64,000 nucleotides of DNA from Methanobacteriaceae archaeon. Its GTDB lineage: Archaea; Methanobacteriota; Methanobacteria; Methanobacteriales; Methanobacteriaceae. The stretch is taken from the NCBI GenBank assembly GCA_023249725.1, contig JAHFBZ010000001.1, positions 45,220 through 109,219 of the forward strand. Direction: 5' to 3'. Numbering within the stretch: position 1 is the first letter of the stretch; each line of letters opens with the position of its first letter. The notes under the pieces are model-generated. The model searched no databases, was not told where the DNA came from, and was given only the letters and a program-made list of their open reading frames with translations. Shown here one piece after another: positions 31,275 through 40,566 of the stretch. A program made the position numbers and the translations under genes.

Positions 31275-31862
31275 CTATTGTGGCTCTTCTAAGACCTGGG
31301 TCTTAATAGTTTCTACTCTCTTTAGAGGGTAGATTTTTTTAGCCTTATGGTAAATTTCAGAAGCTATTTTACCAGTAACTAGTCCTTCGATTACTTGTTC
31401 AAAGCTCTTGTCAGCGGCAATCTTGATTAATAGTTGCTGAATAGTTTCCCTCATGAATTTTTGCTGGGAAGACTTGGCCCTTCTAGTGGTTATTGCGAGC
31501 ATGTGCACTTTCATAGTGAATCCGTCGTTAGTTTTAACAATAACTGGAGCATCGATTCGACTGGTTCCTCTTCGGATCATACTTCTAACATAATCGGTAG
31601 TTACTTGATGTCCGATGAATCGGGTTCCTGCAGTATCTCCGGCCACTTCACTAATTTGGAATTTTAATTTCACGTATTGTTTAGAGAAGTCACCAGTTAA
31701 TTCTCTCATAGTAGTGTCTATTCTTCTTTTAAGGAGAAACTCAGGGTCCTTTGCAGGTGTAATCCCGATTTCGCTTCCTCCGAATGCTTTAGGACTAGTA
31801 ATTTTGTACCATTGTTTCTCTTTCCATGTATCACGTACTCTTCTTCGTCGCGCTTTAGCCAT
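31275..31862 (-). CDS. rps3ae: 30S ribosomal protein S3Ae
   Basis: This is the archaeal/eukaryotic ribosomal protein S3Ae (eS1) of the small subunit platform, 195 residues. The N-terminus MAKARRRRVRDTWKEKQWYK and the block VRSMIRRGTSRIDAPVIVKTN are characteristic. GGTGAT sits just before the ATG. It is the first gene of a leftward run (S3Ae, DUF92, ApgM, GlmM). A TATA-like TTTATAAAT on the minus strand near 32030 could be its promoter. Confidence 0.96.
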   Translation of the reverse strand: MAKARRRRVRDTWKEKQWYKITSPKAFGGSEIGITPAKDPEFLLKRRIDTTMRELTGDFSKQYVKLKFQISEVAGDTAGTRFIGHQVTTDYVRSMIRRGTSRIDAPVIVKTNDGFTMKVHMLAITTRRAKSSQQKFMRETIQQLLIKIAADKSFEQVIEGLVTGKIASEIYHKAKKIYPLKRVETIKTQVLEEPQ

Positions 31863-32294
31863 ATTATCACCTTAAATTGTAAAATCGGGTAAAAAGAATT
31901 TTGAAATAATATCAAATTTCTAGTTATCAAATTCAAATAAATATTAAATCAACTACATTATTAAATCAACTACATAATTACAAAACTGAAAAAAATCTAT
32001 TATGCCTTTATTATAAAGTCACATTCATGATTTATAAATGTATTGAGTTTATTTCCAGTAAATTTTTAAAAAAGTTTGCACCGCCAATAAATTGAAGTGT
32101 TCCTATTTTTGAGTATCCTTATATTTAACCTTGTGCTATATGAAAAAATTTTAATATTAATTTATAATCTTATTAAAGAACTACAAAAATTAAATTTTTA
32201 AATTTTTAGATTTTAATAAAATTTCAATAATTTTAATAAAATATTTTTAATATAATGAACTAGCTTAATTTTAATATAATAAAGATTTAAATTA
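31863..32294. other. intergenic region with rps3ae leader and promoter
   Basis: This gap contains the leader of rps3ae. Its minus strand has TATA-like elements near 32010 and 32030. An exact 17-base tandem repeat lies at 31942-31975. No gene is seen. Confidence 0.5.
31942..31975. repeat. 17-base exact tandem repeat upstream of rps3ae
   Basis: TATTAAATCAACTACAT occurs twice without a gap in the predicted rps3ae leader or promoter region. It might bind a regulator or be a simple duplication. Confidence 0.85.
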
Positions 32295-32624
32295 TCAAAT
32301 CGGTTTTTTCATGAAATTATAATGTTTTATGTAACGATCAAGAACTTCTTCTACAGTTCCTTCGTCTTCTACCAGTTTTATTCCTTTTTGTTCCAGGCCA
32401 AATTTACCATTCATTCCGGCCTGTACACATATAACCATTTCACAGTCTTCTATAATGTCTAATGGTCGTTTCCACTGATGTTTTTCACCTTCTGTTATGG
32501 AAACATTTCTTCTTTCAACAAAAATGGCCTTTTCTTCGTTAAATTCATATATGGAAAAATGATCTGCTTTTCCAAAGTGAAGGTCTGCATTAATTCCGTC
32601 TGAAGATGCTACAGCTATTTTCAT
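32295..32624 (-). CDS. NifX/NafY-like dinitrogenase iron-molybdenum cofactor-binding family protein
   Basis: This 109-residue protein belongs to the PF02579 family. It starts MKIAVASSDGINADLHFGKADHF, where the His-Phe-Gly segment is typical, followed by FSIYEF and the VICVQAGMNGKF loop. Members bind metal-sulfur cofactors or clusters for transfer; in methanogens many are unrelated to nitrogen fixation. No nif genes are nearby. GAGGAT precedes the ATG. The adjacent upstream gene, 100 bases away on the same strand, is an iron-sulfur flavoprotein. Confidence 0.85.
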   Translation of the reverse strand: MKIAVASSDGINADLHFGKADHFSIYEFNEEKAIFVERRNVSITEGEKHQWKRPLDIIEDCEMVICVQAGMNGKFGLEQKGIKLVEDEGTVEEVLDRYIKHYNFMKKPI

Positions 32625-32725
32625 GGTTAATCCTCATTAAATTTTATATTGTTTTTTTTAATAAAATAAATTAAGATTAAAAAATTAAATAATTATAAAT
32701 TTTTTAGTTAGATGACTGGATTCAA

Positions 32726-33295
32726 TTATTCGCTGATTTTGTTAATTAATTTAGCCACATTTTCTCCAAATAAGCGTATGGTTTCCATTCCTTCGGTATC
32801 TTCTTCCACTTCACCCGGGGCCCATCCAAAGGCCATATTCCAGTAGTTGGATCCAGGTATAATCATCTCATTTATGAAATAAAACATTAATAATTCTTGT
32901 ATGGTGGCAGTATGCCCGCCCCTACGTGCTACGACAATAGGGCCTCCAACTTTCCAGCTTAAAAAGTTGTCTGTTGATTTGGAAACCATTCCTATTCTTT
33001 GTAAAGCGGCCATGAGTGATCCACGGGCAGTACCAAAGTAAACTGGGCTTCCTACAATGAAACCTTCAGATTCTCTTATTTTGTCTATGATGTCGTTTAA
33101 TCCATCATCCAGTTTGCACTTTTTGATTTTTTTGCACTTACCGCAAGCATGACAAGAATCAATAGTCATCTTTCTAAGGGATATTATTTCGGTTTCCAGG
33201 CCGTTTTTCTCTATTTCTTCGGCACATTTTTCCATTACTTGCATAGTATTGCTTTTTTTTCGCGGGCTGGCACATATTAATAGGACTTTTTTCAT
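32726..33295 (-). CDS. iron-sulfur flavoprotein / NAD(P)H-dependent FMN reductase family
   Basis: This 189-residue flavodoxin-fold redox protein has the FMN loop CASPRKKSNTMQVM, a cysteine set CHACGKCKKIKKC near residue 48 suited to a 4Fe-4S cluster, and GSPVYFGTARGSLMAALQRIG around the flavin. In methanogens such proteins pass electrons from ferredoxin and may detoxify oxygen or peroxide. GGAGAT precedes the ATG. It lies just upstream of a NifX-like gene and may be co-transcribed with it. Confidence 0.87.
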   Translation of the reverse strand: MKKVLLICASPRKKSNTMQVMEKCAEEIEKNGLETEIISLRKMTIDSCHACGKCKKIKKCKLDDGLNDIIDKIRESEGFIVGSPVYFGTARGSLMAALQRIGMVSKSTDNFLSWKVGGPIVVARRGGHTATIQELLMFYFINEMIIPGSNYWNMAFGWAPGEVEEDTEGMETIRLFGENVAKLINKISE

Positions 33296-33657
33296 TATAG
33301 AATCTCCTAAATGTTATTTTATTAATTTATTTAATTCATAACCTCTATTTCTAACGAAATTTAGATTCCATTCAATGTAATACTTTTAGAATGTTATTAA
33401 ACAAATATTTATCTCAGAAATTGCATGTAAAAATAAAATTTTATTTAATAATTAATTTAATCAGTACCTTTATAAGGAACTCAAAACAATATTATAGTAT
33501 AACGAAATTTATTGAATATTGATAAAATTGAAATATGTAGGGTATGCTATTTTTATTTTAAATTCATTTATTTTCAAATTATAAAATAATAAAAATTATA
33601 TTTGGAGTTGATTTTTTCCCATCTGAAATAACAGGATATATTCCTATAATCTCCACC
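33296..33657. other. intergenic region between divergent genes
   Basis: This AT-rich gap separates the leftward flavoprotein from a rightward unknown gene. The last ~85 bases are open in frame with the rightward gene and may code for its real N-terminus (see the next entry). Nothing else is seen. Confidence 0.5.
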
Positions 33658-34206
33658 ATGCTTGGGGTGACTATGGGCCTTGTATCTAGTGAGATAAGTA
33701 ATTTACGTAGACATAAACGATCAAAAAGAAGTAAAATTAATTCAACCAGAACTTTAATTTCCCTGGAAAATGAGAGAAATATAGAATTACTTAAGGATTT
33801 CTGGTATAAATTAAACAATTCAGAAGAATACGAAACTGAAAATGACGAACTAAAGATTGATCTGGCACATAAATTGATTAAAATGCCTAAACCCTCATGG
33901 AATAATGATATGTGGGGTAAACAAGCTTCTTTTTTACCAATAACATTTGTTGATAAAGAAATAATAGCAGTTTCGTCTTTTAATCATTGTTTAGATGCCC
34001 TTAAATCTATTTACACTAAACTAATAGATTTAGATACTAAAGATAGGGAGTATAACAGTACCTATGCTTCCAGTGGTGCTAAATTATCCACATTACCTCG
34101 TTCTAACCGATTTAAAGAGGAAGCTCCCTCTTTATGGGACGAATTTGAAAAGATTACCCTAAACCTTATTGAAAATGGCAATCCTTTAACTAAAAGAAAA
34201 AAATAA
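33658..34206 (+). CDS. unknown protein, possibly with an N-terminal membrane anchor
   Basis: At least 182 residues are coded. The visible N-terminus is hydrophobic (MLGVTMGLVSSEI) and is followed at once by a very basic stretch RRHKRSKRSK, then a soluble, mixed helical region. The frame is open upstream of the ATG to a stop at 33559, and the upstream codons continue a hydrophobic run (SEITGYIPIIST), suggesting a longer membrane helix that begins at a non-ATG codon or was disrupted. A GGAG lies at 33604. No family is recognised. It is monocistronic, followed by a repeat-containing gap. Confidence 0.6.
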   Translation: MLGVTMGLVSSEISNLRRHKRSKRSKINSTRTLISLENERNIELLKDFWYKLNNSEEYETENDELKIDLAHKLIKMPKPSWNNDMWGKQASFLPITFVDKEIIAVSSFNHCLDALKSIYTKLIDLDTKDREYNSTYASSGAKLSTLPRSNRFKEEAPSLWDEFEKITLNLIENGNPLTKRKK

Positions 34207-34365
34207 GGGCCATTTTTTCAAATAATTTATTTTTTATTATATTATTTTACTGGTAATTTTTACAGATCTATTTTTTTTATTTTATTTACAATTTTTAAGT
34301 ATTTGGTGCATTATTTATTTTTTTAATATTCTGAACTGTTTTTAACTGTTAAACACTTTTCTACT

Positions 34366-34392
34366 CTTCTTCTTCTTCTTCTTCTTCTTCTT
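34366..34392. repeat. (CTT)9 microsatellite, intergenic
   Basis: This is a pure run of nine CTT units between the unknown gene at 33658-34206 and the DUF2178 gene. It is not inside a convincing gene. Confidence 0.95.
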
Positions 34393-34423
34393 GATTTTTG
34401 ATGTTAATCATAATTGACATATA

Positions 34424-34460
34424 GTAAACTTTATATTACATAATGTAAAGTATAGTTTAC
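34424..34460. promoter_or_regulatory. 37-base nested dyad upstream of the DUF2178 gene
   Basis: The outer arms GTAAACT (34424-34430) and AGTTTAC (34454-34460) and the inner 13-base palindrome TTACATAATGTAA (34436-34448) share the same centre, 34442. The dyad covers a TATA-like TTTATATTA and lies 30-66 bases before the ATG at 34490, the right place for an operator. The Xre-type regulator at 35855 is a natural candidate to bind it; that is inference. Confidence 0.6.
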
Positions 34461-34489
34461 ATAGTGAATTTTATGAAGGTGAATTTATC

Positions 34490-34897
34490 ATGAATCTTAA
34501 ACAACAAGGAATGATTTTAAAAATAGTTTCAGCTTTTGCAACTGGTTTATGGGTGGCTGGACTGATTATTGGAAGTATTTATTTAGTTTTACTTGCTATT
34601 TTAATAGTTATTATAGAAATCCCGATTATCTACCTTAAAAAAGACAATCTAAAAGAGATGTTTCAAGGTGATGGCAATGTGGTAGAGGATGAAAGAACCC
34701 AGTTAATTAATGAAAAAGCATCATCCATGACTCTGGGAATTTTTTTGGCAGTTATATTTTATGTAGGTATAATCATTTTGGCCCTTAGAGATAGCTTTCC
34801 TGAGTGGACTCTGACGGGCTATACTTTAATAGGATCTGCAGTTTCATGTCTGGCTATTTATATGATTTCTCGTGTTTACTACAGTCAAAAATATTAA
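34490..34897 (+). CDS. DUF2178 family membrane protein
   Basis: This 135-residue protein has four hydrophobic spans in two pairs, separated by a soluble loop with the DUF2178 hallmark VEDERTQLINEKASSMT. The family is common in archaea next to small HTH regulators; its function is unknown. An AGGTGA ribosome site precedes the ATG, and a strong dyad covers the promoter. It begins a rightward group with two CPBP-type membrane proteins and an Xre regulator. Confidence 0.82.
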   Translation: MNLKQQGMILKIVSAFATGLWVAGLIIGSIYLVLLAILIVIIEIPIIYLKKDNLKEMFQGDGNVVEDERTQLINEKASSMTLGIFLAVIFYVGIIILALRDSFPEWTLTGYTLIGSAVSCLAIYMISRVYYSQKY

Positions 34898-34939
34898 AAT
34901 AAATTTGATAACGCCCAGGTCTAAATGAGAGTTGATATA

Positions 34940-35713
34940 ATGAATATGAACAGGAAATTATTTTTAATTTTATGGATGGCCAGTATTTTTGGAGTAATAG
35001 CCATCCTACCGTATGTTTTTACACTTCAAGGTGGAATACCTGAAAATTTACCAGTTTCGGTTTACTTATTAATTGCAGGACAAATTATTCAGAATGCTAT
35101 TATTTTTGCAATTACCATTTTTATAGGACTTAAACTTGCAAAGAAAGTTGGATTAGGACTTCCAATATTAGAAAGCTGGTTAGAAGGTAGAAAAATAAAA
35201 AGTAATTTAAAATCCATCCTAGGAATATCTATTGGGCTGGGATTACTGGCCGGTGTCTTGATGGTTGGGTTGGATTTATTATTTTCCACTATGGGAGTGA
35301 CTATTAATGTAGCTCAGGCCAGTTCTATAAATCCTCCTGCGTGGCAGGGTTTCCTAGCATCTTTTTATGGGGGAATAAATGAGGAGATCATGCTAAGACT
35401 GTTCTTAATGACTTTATTAGTGTGGATATTCTATAAAATCAAACAAACAAAAGATGGAAGACCGACTAAAATCAGTATATGGTTGGGAATTGTCCTGTCA
35501 GCAGTCATTTTTGGAGCCGGTCATTTACCCGCTTTAATGAGCATAACCACCATAACTCCCTTACTAATTATTCGCACCATTGCTTTAAATGCCTTAGGTG
35601 GAATTATATTTGGATGGCTTTACTGGAAAAAAGGACTTGAATCAGCCATGATATCTCACTTTTCTGCAGATATTGTGCTTCACGTGATAGTCCCATTACT
35701 AGTATTTATTTAA
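34940..35713 (+). CDS. CPBP-family intramembrane metalloprotease-like protein
   Basis: This integral membrane protein has about seven to eight spans. It carries the Abi/CPBP (Rce1-like) motifs: EEIMLRLFL (EExxxR, motif 1), FGAGHLPAL (motif 2 His) and a late SHFSADIVLH (motif 3). These would form an intramembrane glutamate/histidine metalloprotease; relatives process prenylated proteins or confer bacteriocin immunity. The frame opens at ATG 34925, but GAGTTGAT three bases before ATG 34940 favours that start. It lies between the DUF2178 gene and the Xre regulator. Confidence 0.82.
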   Translation: MNMNRKLFLILWMASIFGVIAILPYVFTLQGGIPENLPVSVYLLIAGQIIQNAIIFAITIFIGLKLAKKVGLGLPILESWLEGRKIKSNLKSILGISIGLGLLAGVLMVGLDLLFSTMGVTINVAQASSINPPAWQGFLASFYGGINEEIMLRLFLMTLLVWIFYKIKQTKDGRPTKISIWLGIVLSAVIFGAGHLPALMSITTITPLLIIRTIALNALGGIIFGWLYWKKGLESAMISHFSADIVLHVIVPLLVFI

Positions 35714-35854
35714 ATTTAAGAAAAGGATTAAATGAAAGTATTGGTCCTATTGGAAGCTATAAAAAAATAAAATAGTTGATTCGGCCACTAAATGGGTGGA
35801 AATCAAATGATAAAAAGTTGATGTGGAATTTGAATATTTATCCGGTGTTTAACC

Positions 35855-36049
35855 ATGGAAAATAAATTAAAAGTCTTCAGGGCTATGCAGGACATTACTC
35901 AAGAGGATCTGGCTCATGAATTAGGGGTCACTCGCCAAACTATCATTGCCATAGAGAAAAATAAGTACGATCCTTCTTTAAGTCTGGCTTTCAAAATTTC
36001 ACGATTCTTCAAGGTCCAAATCGAGGATGTATTTGTTTATGGGGATTAA
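35855..36049 (+). CDS. Xre-type HTH transcriptional regulator
   Basis: This is a 64-residue single-domain helix-turn-helix protein with the pattern RAMQDITQEDLAHELGVTRQ, then TIIAIEKNKYDPSLSLAFKI and a C-terminal VQIEDVFVY. This form (YozG/Xre-like) is often found beside DUF2178 genes and usually represses its own group. GGTG precedes the ATG at good spacing. The dyad at 34424-34460 is a plausible target. Confidence 0.9.
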   Translation: MENKLKVFRAMQDITQEDLAHELGVTRQTIIAIEKNKYDPSLSLAFKISRFFKVQIEDVFVYGD

Positions 36050-36188
36050 TTTGTAATAAAACGCCAAAATTAAGAATTATTAATGAAGATTTAAAATTAA
36101 ATGAGGAATTAAATTACAACTTTTCAAGACGACTAATGATTGAAATAATTTTTTAAAACTACTATTAAAAATAGTTCTAGCCTTAATT

Positions 36189-36800
36189 TTGATACAACTA
36201 TTACTGGCCGGAATAATGTTTTCTTTGTGGTGGTTGGTGGCCCCCGGAGATAATACAACTATTTTCCAGATTATTAATAGTTTGAGTATTATAATAACTG
36301 CTTTAATTCTATTATTATATTTTAAACCATCCTTAAAAGAATTAAGTCTCAATTGGGATGATATAAAAACCAGAACTAGGATAATATATGCTTTTGGAAT
36401 CGGATTGCTGATTTTCCTAGTTTTTACTCCCTACACCTTTAGCTGGGAGGCTGATGTTCTGGTAATGGGTATAATTTTTGGCCTGATTACTCCTGCATTT
36501 GAAGAATTCATGTTCCTGGGTTATATCTGGAATAAAATCGAAAATTCCGGTGAAATGATTAATTCAGGATTTTTAACATGGATAACGGTCACTATGCTTT
36601 TCAGTATATGGCATTTAGGATATCTAGATGTATTTTTAATTCATCCTATGGTGGTCCATACGAACCTGACCATGATTCTGGTTTCTAAGATGGGAATTGG
36701 AATAGTTTTAGGTTTGATTGTGGGATATTTACGGTTAAAAACTGGAAAAACGTATGCATCATATATTTTCCACGGTTTATGGAATGTTTTCGCCCCTTAA
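36189..36800 (+). CDS. CPBP-family membrane protein, N-terminus possibly frameshifted
   Basis: This membrane protein of at least 203 residues has about six spans with CPBP-like motifs [20 protein letters not shown] and SYIFHGLWN. The usual Arg of EExxxR is missing (EEFMFLG), so protease activity is doubtful. The annotated start is a TTG without a ribosome site. Upstream codons continue a hydrophobic helix in the same frame, and an ATG at 36136 lies in another frame. Adding one T to the T6 run near 36151 would join them into a natural N-terminus (MIEIIF then [15 protein letters not shown]). This suggests a one-base loss or a sequencing slip. Confidence 0.7.
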   Translation: MIQLLLAGIMFSLWWLVAPGDNTTIFQIINSLSIIITALILLLYFKPSLKELSLNWDDIKTRTRIIYAFGIGLLIFLVFTPYTFSWEADVLVMGIIFGLITPAFEEFMFLGYIWNKIENSGEMINSGFLTWITVTMLFSIWHLGYLDVFLIHPMVVHTNLTMILVSKMGIGIVLGLIVGYLRLKTGKTYASYIFHGLWNVFAP

Positions 36801-36966
36801 ATCGTTTAATTAATTTTTATTTTACAAAGCCTTTAATTAATTTTTTAAGAGAATTACTTAATTAAAAAATAATAAGAAGAAAAAAAGGTAAAATTAGATA
36901 ATTTTAGAAGAAGGCAATAAAATTTTTTTCATTAAATGAATAGACATAATGCCCTAAGAAAAAAAC

Positions 36967-37746
36967 TTAAACTTCGTCTATTTCATCTACTTCCGCCCCT
37001 TCCAGGGCTTTTTGACAAGAACAATCATTTTCAGAAGGCATAAACTCAATGGTATGGTTTATTAATTTCACCAGTTCATGTTTTTGTTTTTCCATTATCT
37101 CAAAGACTTCGTCAATGGTTAATTTATCTGGAGAAATTGATGCCGCATAATTGGATACTAAACAGACACTGGCATAGCACATTTCTACTTCTCGGGCCAG
37201 CACTGCTTCAGGAATACCGGTCATCCCCACTAGTGTGCCGCCCAATGTCTGAAACATTTTAATTTCAGCTGCAGTTTCAAATCGAGGCCCTTCGGTGCAG
37301 ACATATACTCCTTGATCAACTAAGTCTCCTGCAGAAATCATGGCCTTTCTAATTTTATCACAATATGGGTTGGTAATATCTACATGCACAGTTCGCTTAT
37401 CATAGAATGTACTTGACCTTAATTTAGTAAAATCAAGAAAATCATGAGGTATAACAAAATCACCGGGTTGAATAGATTTTTGAAGAGATCCCACGGCATT
37501 GGTGGCAATTATTTGTTTAACACCTATTTTTTTCAAGGCCCAAATATTGGCCCGGTAATTTATCATGTGTGGTGGATAGTCATGGCCTTCTGCATGGCGG
37601 GGAATGAATGCAATGTCTCGATCATGTAGTTTAAAAAGTGAGATTTCCGGTGAGTCGCCATAAGGAGTTTTTAAAACCTTTTTTTCTACATCATGAGCTT
37701 GATCTGTAATTTCATAGACCCCAGTACCGCCAATTATTCCTATCAT
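36967..37746 (-). CDS. mtnP: S-methyl-5'-thioadenosine/thioinosine phosphorylase
   Basis: This purine-nucleoside phosphorylase of the MTAP family has IGIIGGTGVYE at the N-terminus, RHAEGHDYPPHMINYRANIWALKK, CTEGPRFET, and the specificity region MTGIPEAVLAREVEMCYAS. It cleaves methylthioadenosine or methylthioinosine with phosphate to salvage purine and methylthioribose. A GTG at 37755 lies inside the AGGTG site; the ATG at 37746 is the start. The C-terminus has an extra acidic, Cys-containing tail (CSCQKALEGAEVDEIDEV). Substrate choice between adenosine and inosine forms is not certain. Confidence 0.92.
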   Translation of the reverse strand: MIGIIGGTGVYEITDQAHDVEKKVLKTPYGDSPEISLFKLHDRDIAFIPRHAEGHDYPPHMINYRANIWALKKIGVKQIIATNAVGSLQKSIQPGDFVIPHDFLDFTKLRSSTFYDKRTVHVDITNPYCDKIRKAMISAGDLVDQGVYVCTEGPRFETAAEIKMFQTLGGTLVGMTGIPEAVLAREVEMCYASVCLVSNYAASISPDKLTIDEVFEIMEKQKHELVKLINHTIEFMPSENDCSCQKALEGAEVDEIDEV

Positions 37747-37873
37747 GAGTTGCACCTGCTATAATTTTTAAAATTTTATTAAGAAGTGTGAGTTGTTAAT
37801 AAAATTAATTTTATCTATTTCTTTTAAAAAAGGAATTAAATATAAATTAAAAATAAAGTGGAATATGAGGTTG

Positions 37874-39322
37874 TTAACCCTTAGCCACACCTAAAGGTAC
37901 CATTTTAGCTACTAATTTTGATATCCCTGCTTCATCTGCTGTTTTAACAACTTCATCCACATCTTTATAAGCGCCAGGTGCTTCTTCTGCTACTACTGGC
38001 ATGGATGTGGCCTTAACCACAATTCCTATACTGGCCAAATATTTTTGGACTTCTTCGCCCTTAAATTCTCTTTTTGCACCGGCTCGACTCATTTTACGTC
38101 CGGCACCGTGTGCAGTTGAACCAAAAGTTTCTTCCATAGCTGTTTGAGTCCCATGTAACAGATAAGAAGCAGTTCCCATAGTTCCAGGAATGATCACTGG
38201 CTGACCCGTTTTTTGGTAGACTGATGGCAGTTCTTTTCTCCCTGGACCAAAGGCCCGGGTGGCTCCTTTCCGGTGGACATAGACTTCAGTTTTCCTTCCT
38301 TTAATTTCATGTACTTCTTTTTTGGCTATGTTGTGAGCTACATCATAAATTATGTTCATTTCCATATCTTCGGCACTTTTGTGGAATATTTGCTCAAAAG
38401 ATTCCCTTACCCAGTGCACAATCATTTGTCGGTTGGCCCAGGCATAGTTGGCTGCCGCAGACATGGCCTTAAAGTAGTCTTGTGCTTCATCAGAATCTAC
38501 TGGGGCACAGGCCAGTTGCCGGTCTGGGATATTAATTTTATGTCGTTTATAAGCCCTATCCATGGTTCTAAGGTAGTCAGAACACACCTGGTGTCCGCAT
38601 CCTCGGGAACCGGAGTGTATGAGCACCGCCACTTCGCCAGGTTTGACCCCAAAGGTTTTAGCTACATCGGGGTCAAAAATTTCTTCTATTTTTTGCACTT
38701 CTAAAAAGTGGTTTCCTGATCCTAGAGAACCTAACTGTGGAATTCCTCTCTTTTTGGCCTTTTCAGAGACTTTTTCAGAATCGGCTTCTTTCATTTTCCC
38801 GTTCTCTTCTAGATATTCCAGATCATGGTCCCAACCGTATCCATTTTCTACGGCCCATTCCGCTCCATTGTTCAGTACTTCGTCAATTTGACCTTCTTTA
38901 AGCCTTATTTGACCCTTACTCCCTACTCCGGAGGGAACGTTTATGAATAGGGCATCAATGAGTTCTTTCATCTTGGGACGTACTTCATCCTCGGTGAGGT
39001 TGGTACGTAACATCCTTACTCCACAGTTAATATCAAACCCAACCCCGCCCGGACTGATAACACCTGTACGAGCACTAAATGCCCCTACTCCTCCGATACT
39101 GAATCCGTAACCAAAGTGAATGTCAGGTAAGCCTATGGAAAACTTTTGAATACCAGGTAAACAAGCCACATTGGCCACCTGATCCACAGCACCCGGTTCT
39201 AATTCTTTTATGGCCACATCATTCAGAAAAATTCTTCCAGGGACTCGCATGCCCTTTTTATAGCTGGTGGGCACTTCCCAGACACAGTCTCTAACTCTGG
39301 TTAATACTTCTTCCATACTCAT
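37874..39322 (-). CDS. rtcB: tRNA-splicing ligase RtcB
   Basis: This RNA ligase joins 2',3'-cyclic phosphate and 5'-OH ends with GTP and Mn2+, completing tRNA splicing in archaea. The 482-residue protein has no intein. It shows [18 protein letters not shown], the metal-binding Cys in [29 protein letters not shown] and the C-terminal guanylated-His region with [15 protein letters not shown] precedes the ATG. Archease, its activating factor, is encoded upstream on the same strand. Confidence 0.97.
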   Translation of the reverse strand: MSMEEVLTRVRDCVWEVPTSYKKGMRVPGRIFLNDVAIKELEPGAVDQVANVACLPGIQKFSIGLPDIHFGYGFSIGGVGAFSARTGVISPGGVGFDINCGVRMLRTNLTEDEVRPKMKELIDALFINVPSGVGSKGQIRLKEGQIDEVLNNGAEWAVENGYGWDHDLEYLEENGKMKEADSEKVSEKAKKRGIPQLGSLGSGNHFLEVQKIEEIFDPDVAKTFGVKPGEVAVLIHSGSRGCGHQVCSDYLRTMDRAYKRHKINIPDRQLACAPVDSDEAQDYFKAMSAAANYAWANRQMIVHWVRESFEQIFHKSAEDMEMNIIYDVAHNIAKKEVHEIKGRKTEVYVHRKGATRAFGPGRKELPSVYQKTGQPVIIPGTMGTASYLLHGTQTAMEETFGSTAHGAGRKMSRAGAKREFKGEEVQKYLASIGIVVKATSMPVVAEEAPGAYKDVDEVVKTADEAGISKLVAKMVPLGVAKG

Positions 39323-39577
39323 GATAAACCCTCTGTGCTGTTTTTTTAAGCTTTTAATTTATTTTCAAGTTATTTTAATATAATAATTCACTATAAACAG
39401 CTAAAATTAAAAATATTTTATTTATATACATAATTTGATAATCTAAAACTCTGAAATTCAATTTTAAGTTAATAAACCATTTGTGTATTTTGGCATTTAT
39501 ATTTATACACGATACTAAAGTTTTTATAAAACTGGAATATTTATTAAAATAAATATAAAATAAATATTAAAATATTC

Positions 39578-40039
39578 CTATAAATCCAAAATAACCCTCA
39601 CACTATATCTATTTTCCTTATTCACTTCCATGAGGTGAAAAGTAACGGCCTTTACTTCATCTCTCTGTTCATGGATTTCTCGATTGATTTCATCTCCCCA
39701 AACTTCTGCTTTTAATTTATAACCTTCTTCTAAGGGGGTTATGTTTACTTTAAATTTGGAAAAAAGAATGAACTCCACATCATGTAAAAACAATAACTCT
39801 TCCAGCCAATCGTATAGAAGCGAAACTTTATCTTCAGATTCAATGGTGAATTCTTTTTTAACTACTGGAGAAACTTTCGTGGTATCAGTCATTATTTCAA
39901 ACATGGCCAGGCCTGCATTTTCATAAGACTCTTCTAGGGTGGAACCATAGGCCCAAAATCCTGCATCAGCAGTTACATCAAAGAATTCAAACTTCAATGC
40001 TGCATCTTCAGATTTATTTTCTTTTAAATTATTATCCAA
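39578..40039 (-). CDS. archease
   Basis: Archease is a small metal-binding protein that speeds guanylylation and turnover of RtcB. This one has 153 residues with the family features FFDVTADAGFWAYGSTLEESYENAGLAMFEIM and LLYDWLEELLFLHDVE, and acidic metal-binding residues near the N-terminus. The start is TTG with a GGAG site. It lies 255 bases upstream of rtcB in the same direction, the usual functional pairing. The first 14 residues are an unusual charged extension. Confidence 0.93.
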   Translation of the reverse strand: MDNNLKENKSEDAALKFEFFDVTADAGFWAYGSTLEESYENAGLAMFEIMTDTTKVSPVVKKEFTIESEDKVSLLYDWLEELLFLHDVEFILFSKFKVNITPLEEGYKLKAEVWGDEINREIHEQRDEVKAVTFHLMEVNKENRYSVRVILDL

Positions 40040-40274
40040 AATATTAGCGCTCCTTATTTAATTTTTAATTAAAGAATAGTAAAATGGTTTAAATTTGATA
40101 AATAGGTTTATTTGATGAATAATTTATTATATTATATCCTATTTGAACCTTTTTTTATTTTAGATTTTGTGAAACTAAAAATATTGAAATATAATATAAT
40201 TACTTTTCACACGCTCTCTATCTCTTTTCTTAAATACTCTTTAAGTCAATGATAGTATTGTGGAAGTGATTTAA

Positions 40275-40454
40275 ATGTTTAAAGTTGGTAAGTCCAATTC
40301 AATCCCAAATCTAAGAAAAAAAGAGCCTTTATTTGACTTAAGGGCTATTAATGTTCAATCATGCATGGTGATGCTCTTTATCGCTGGGGTACTTATATTC
40401 AGCATACTTTTTGTGGCTGGTGCCCCTAACTCTAATTATCCTGCCGGATTTTAA
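40275..40454 (+). CDS. small single-span membrane protein, 59 residues
   Basis: This short frame starts MFKVGKSNSIPNLRKK and contains one hydrophobic helix (VMLFIAGVLIFSILFVAGA), ending SNYPAGF. A strong AAGTGAT ribosome site lies four bases before the ATG. The charge pattern places the basic N-terminus inside the cell and a short tail outside. A stem-loop follows directly, as expected for a terminator. No family is recognised. It stands alone between leftward genes, divergent from archease and convergent with cdc6. Confidence 0.72.
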   Translation: MFKVGKSNSIPNLRKKEPLFDLRAINVQSCMVMLFIAGVLIFSILFVAGAPNSNYPAGF

Positions 40455-40457
40455 TAT

Positions 40458-40500
40458 AAATTATGGTCATTGTTAAATCATAAACGTTTAACCATAATTT
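40458..40500 (+). terminator. stem-loop after the 59-residue gene
   Basis: Perfect 10-base arms AAATTATGGT (40458-40467) and ACCATAATTT (40491-40500) enclose a second inverted repeat GTTAAA/TTTAAC. The structure begins three bases after the stop codon and ends in T-rich sequence. It lies between convergent genes. Confidence 0.6.
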
Positions 40501-40566
40501 TGCCTCCCCAAGCACTCAAAATGGCAGAAATAATTTAAAACCCCACCCCTCTCATCAATCTGGTGA

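Noticed and set aside
34351..34420. Minus-strand mini-frame ending in ten glutamates from the CTT repeat.
   Set aside because: About 20 codons with no ribosome site; explained by the microsatellite.
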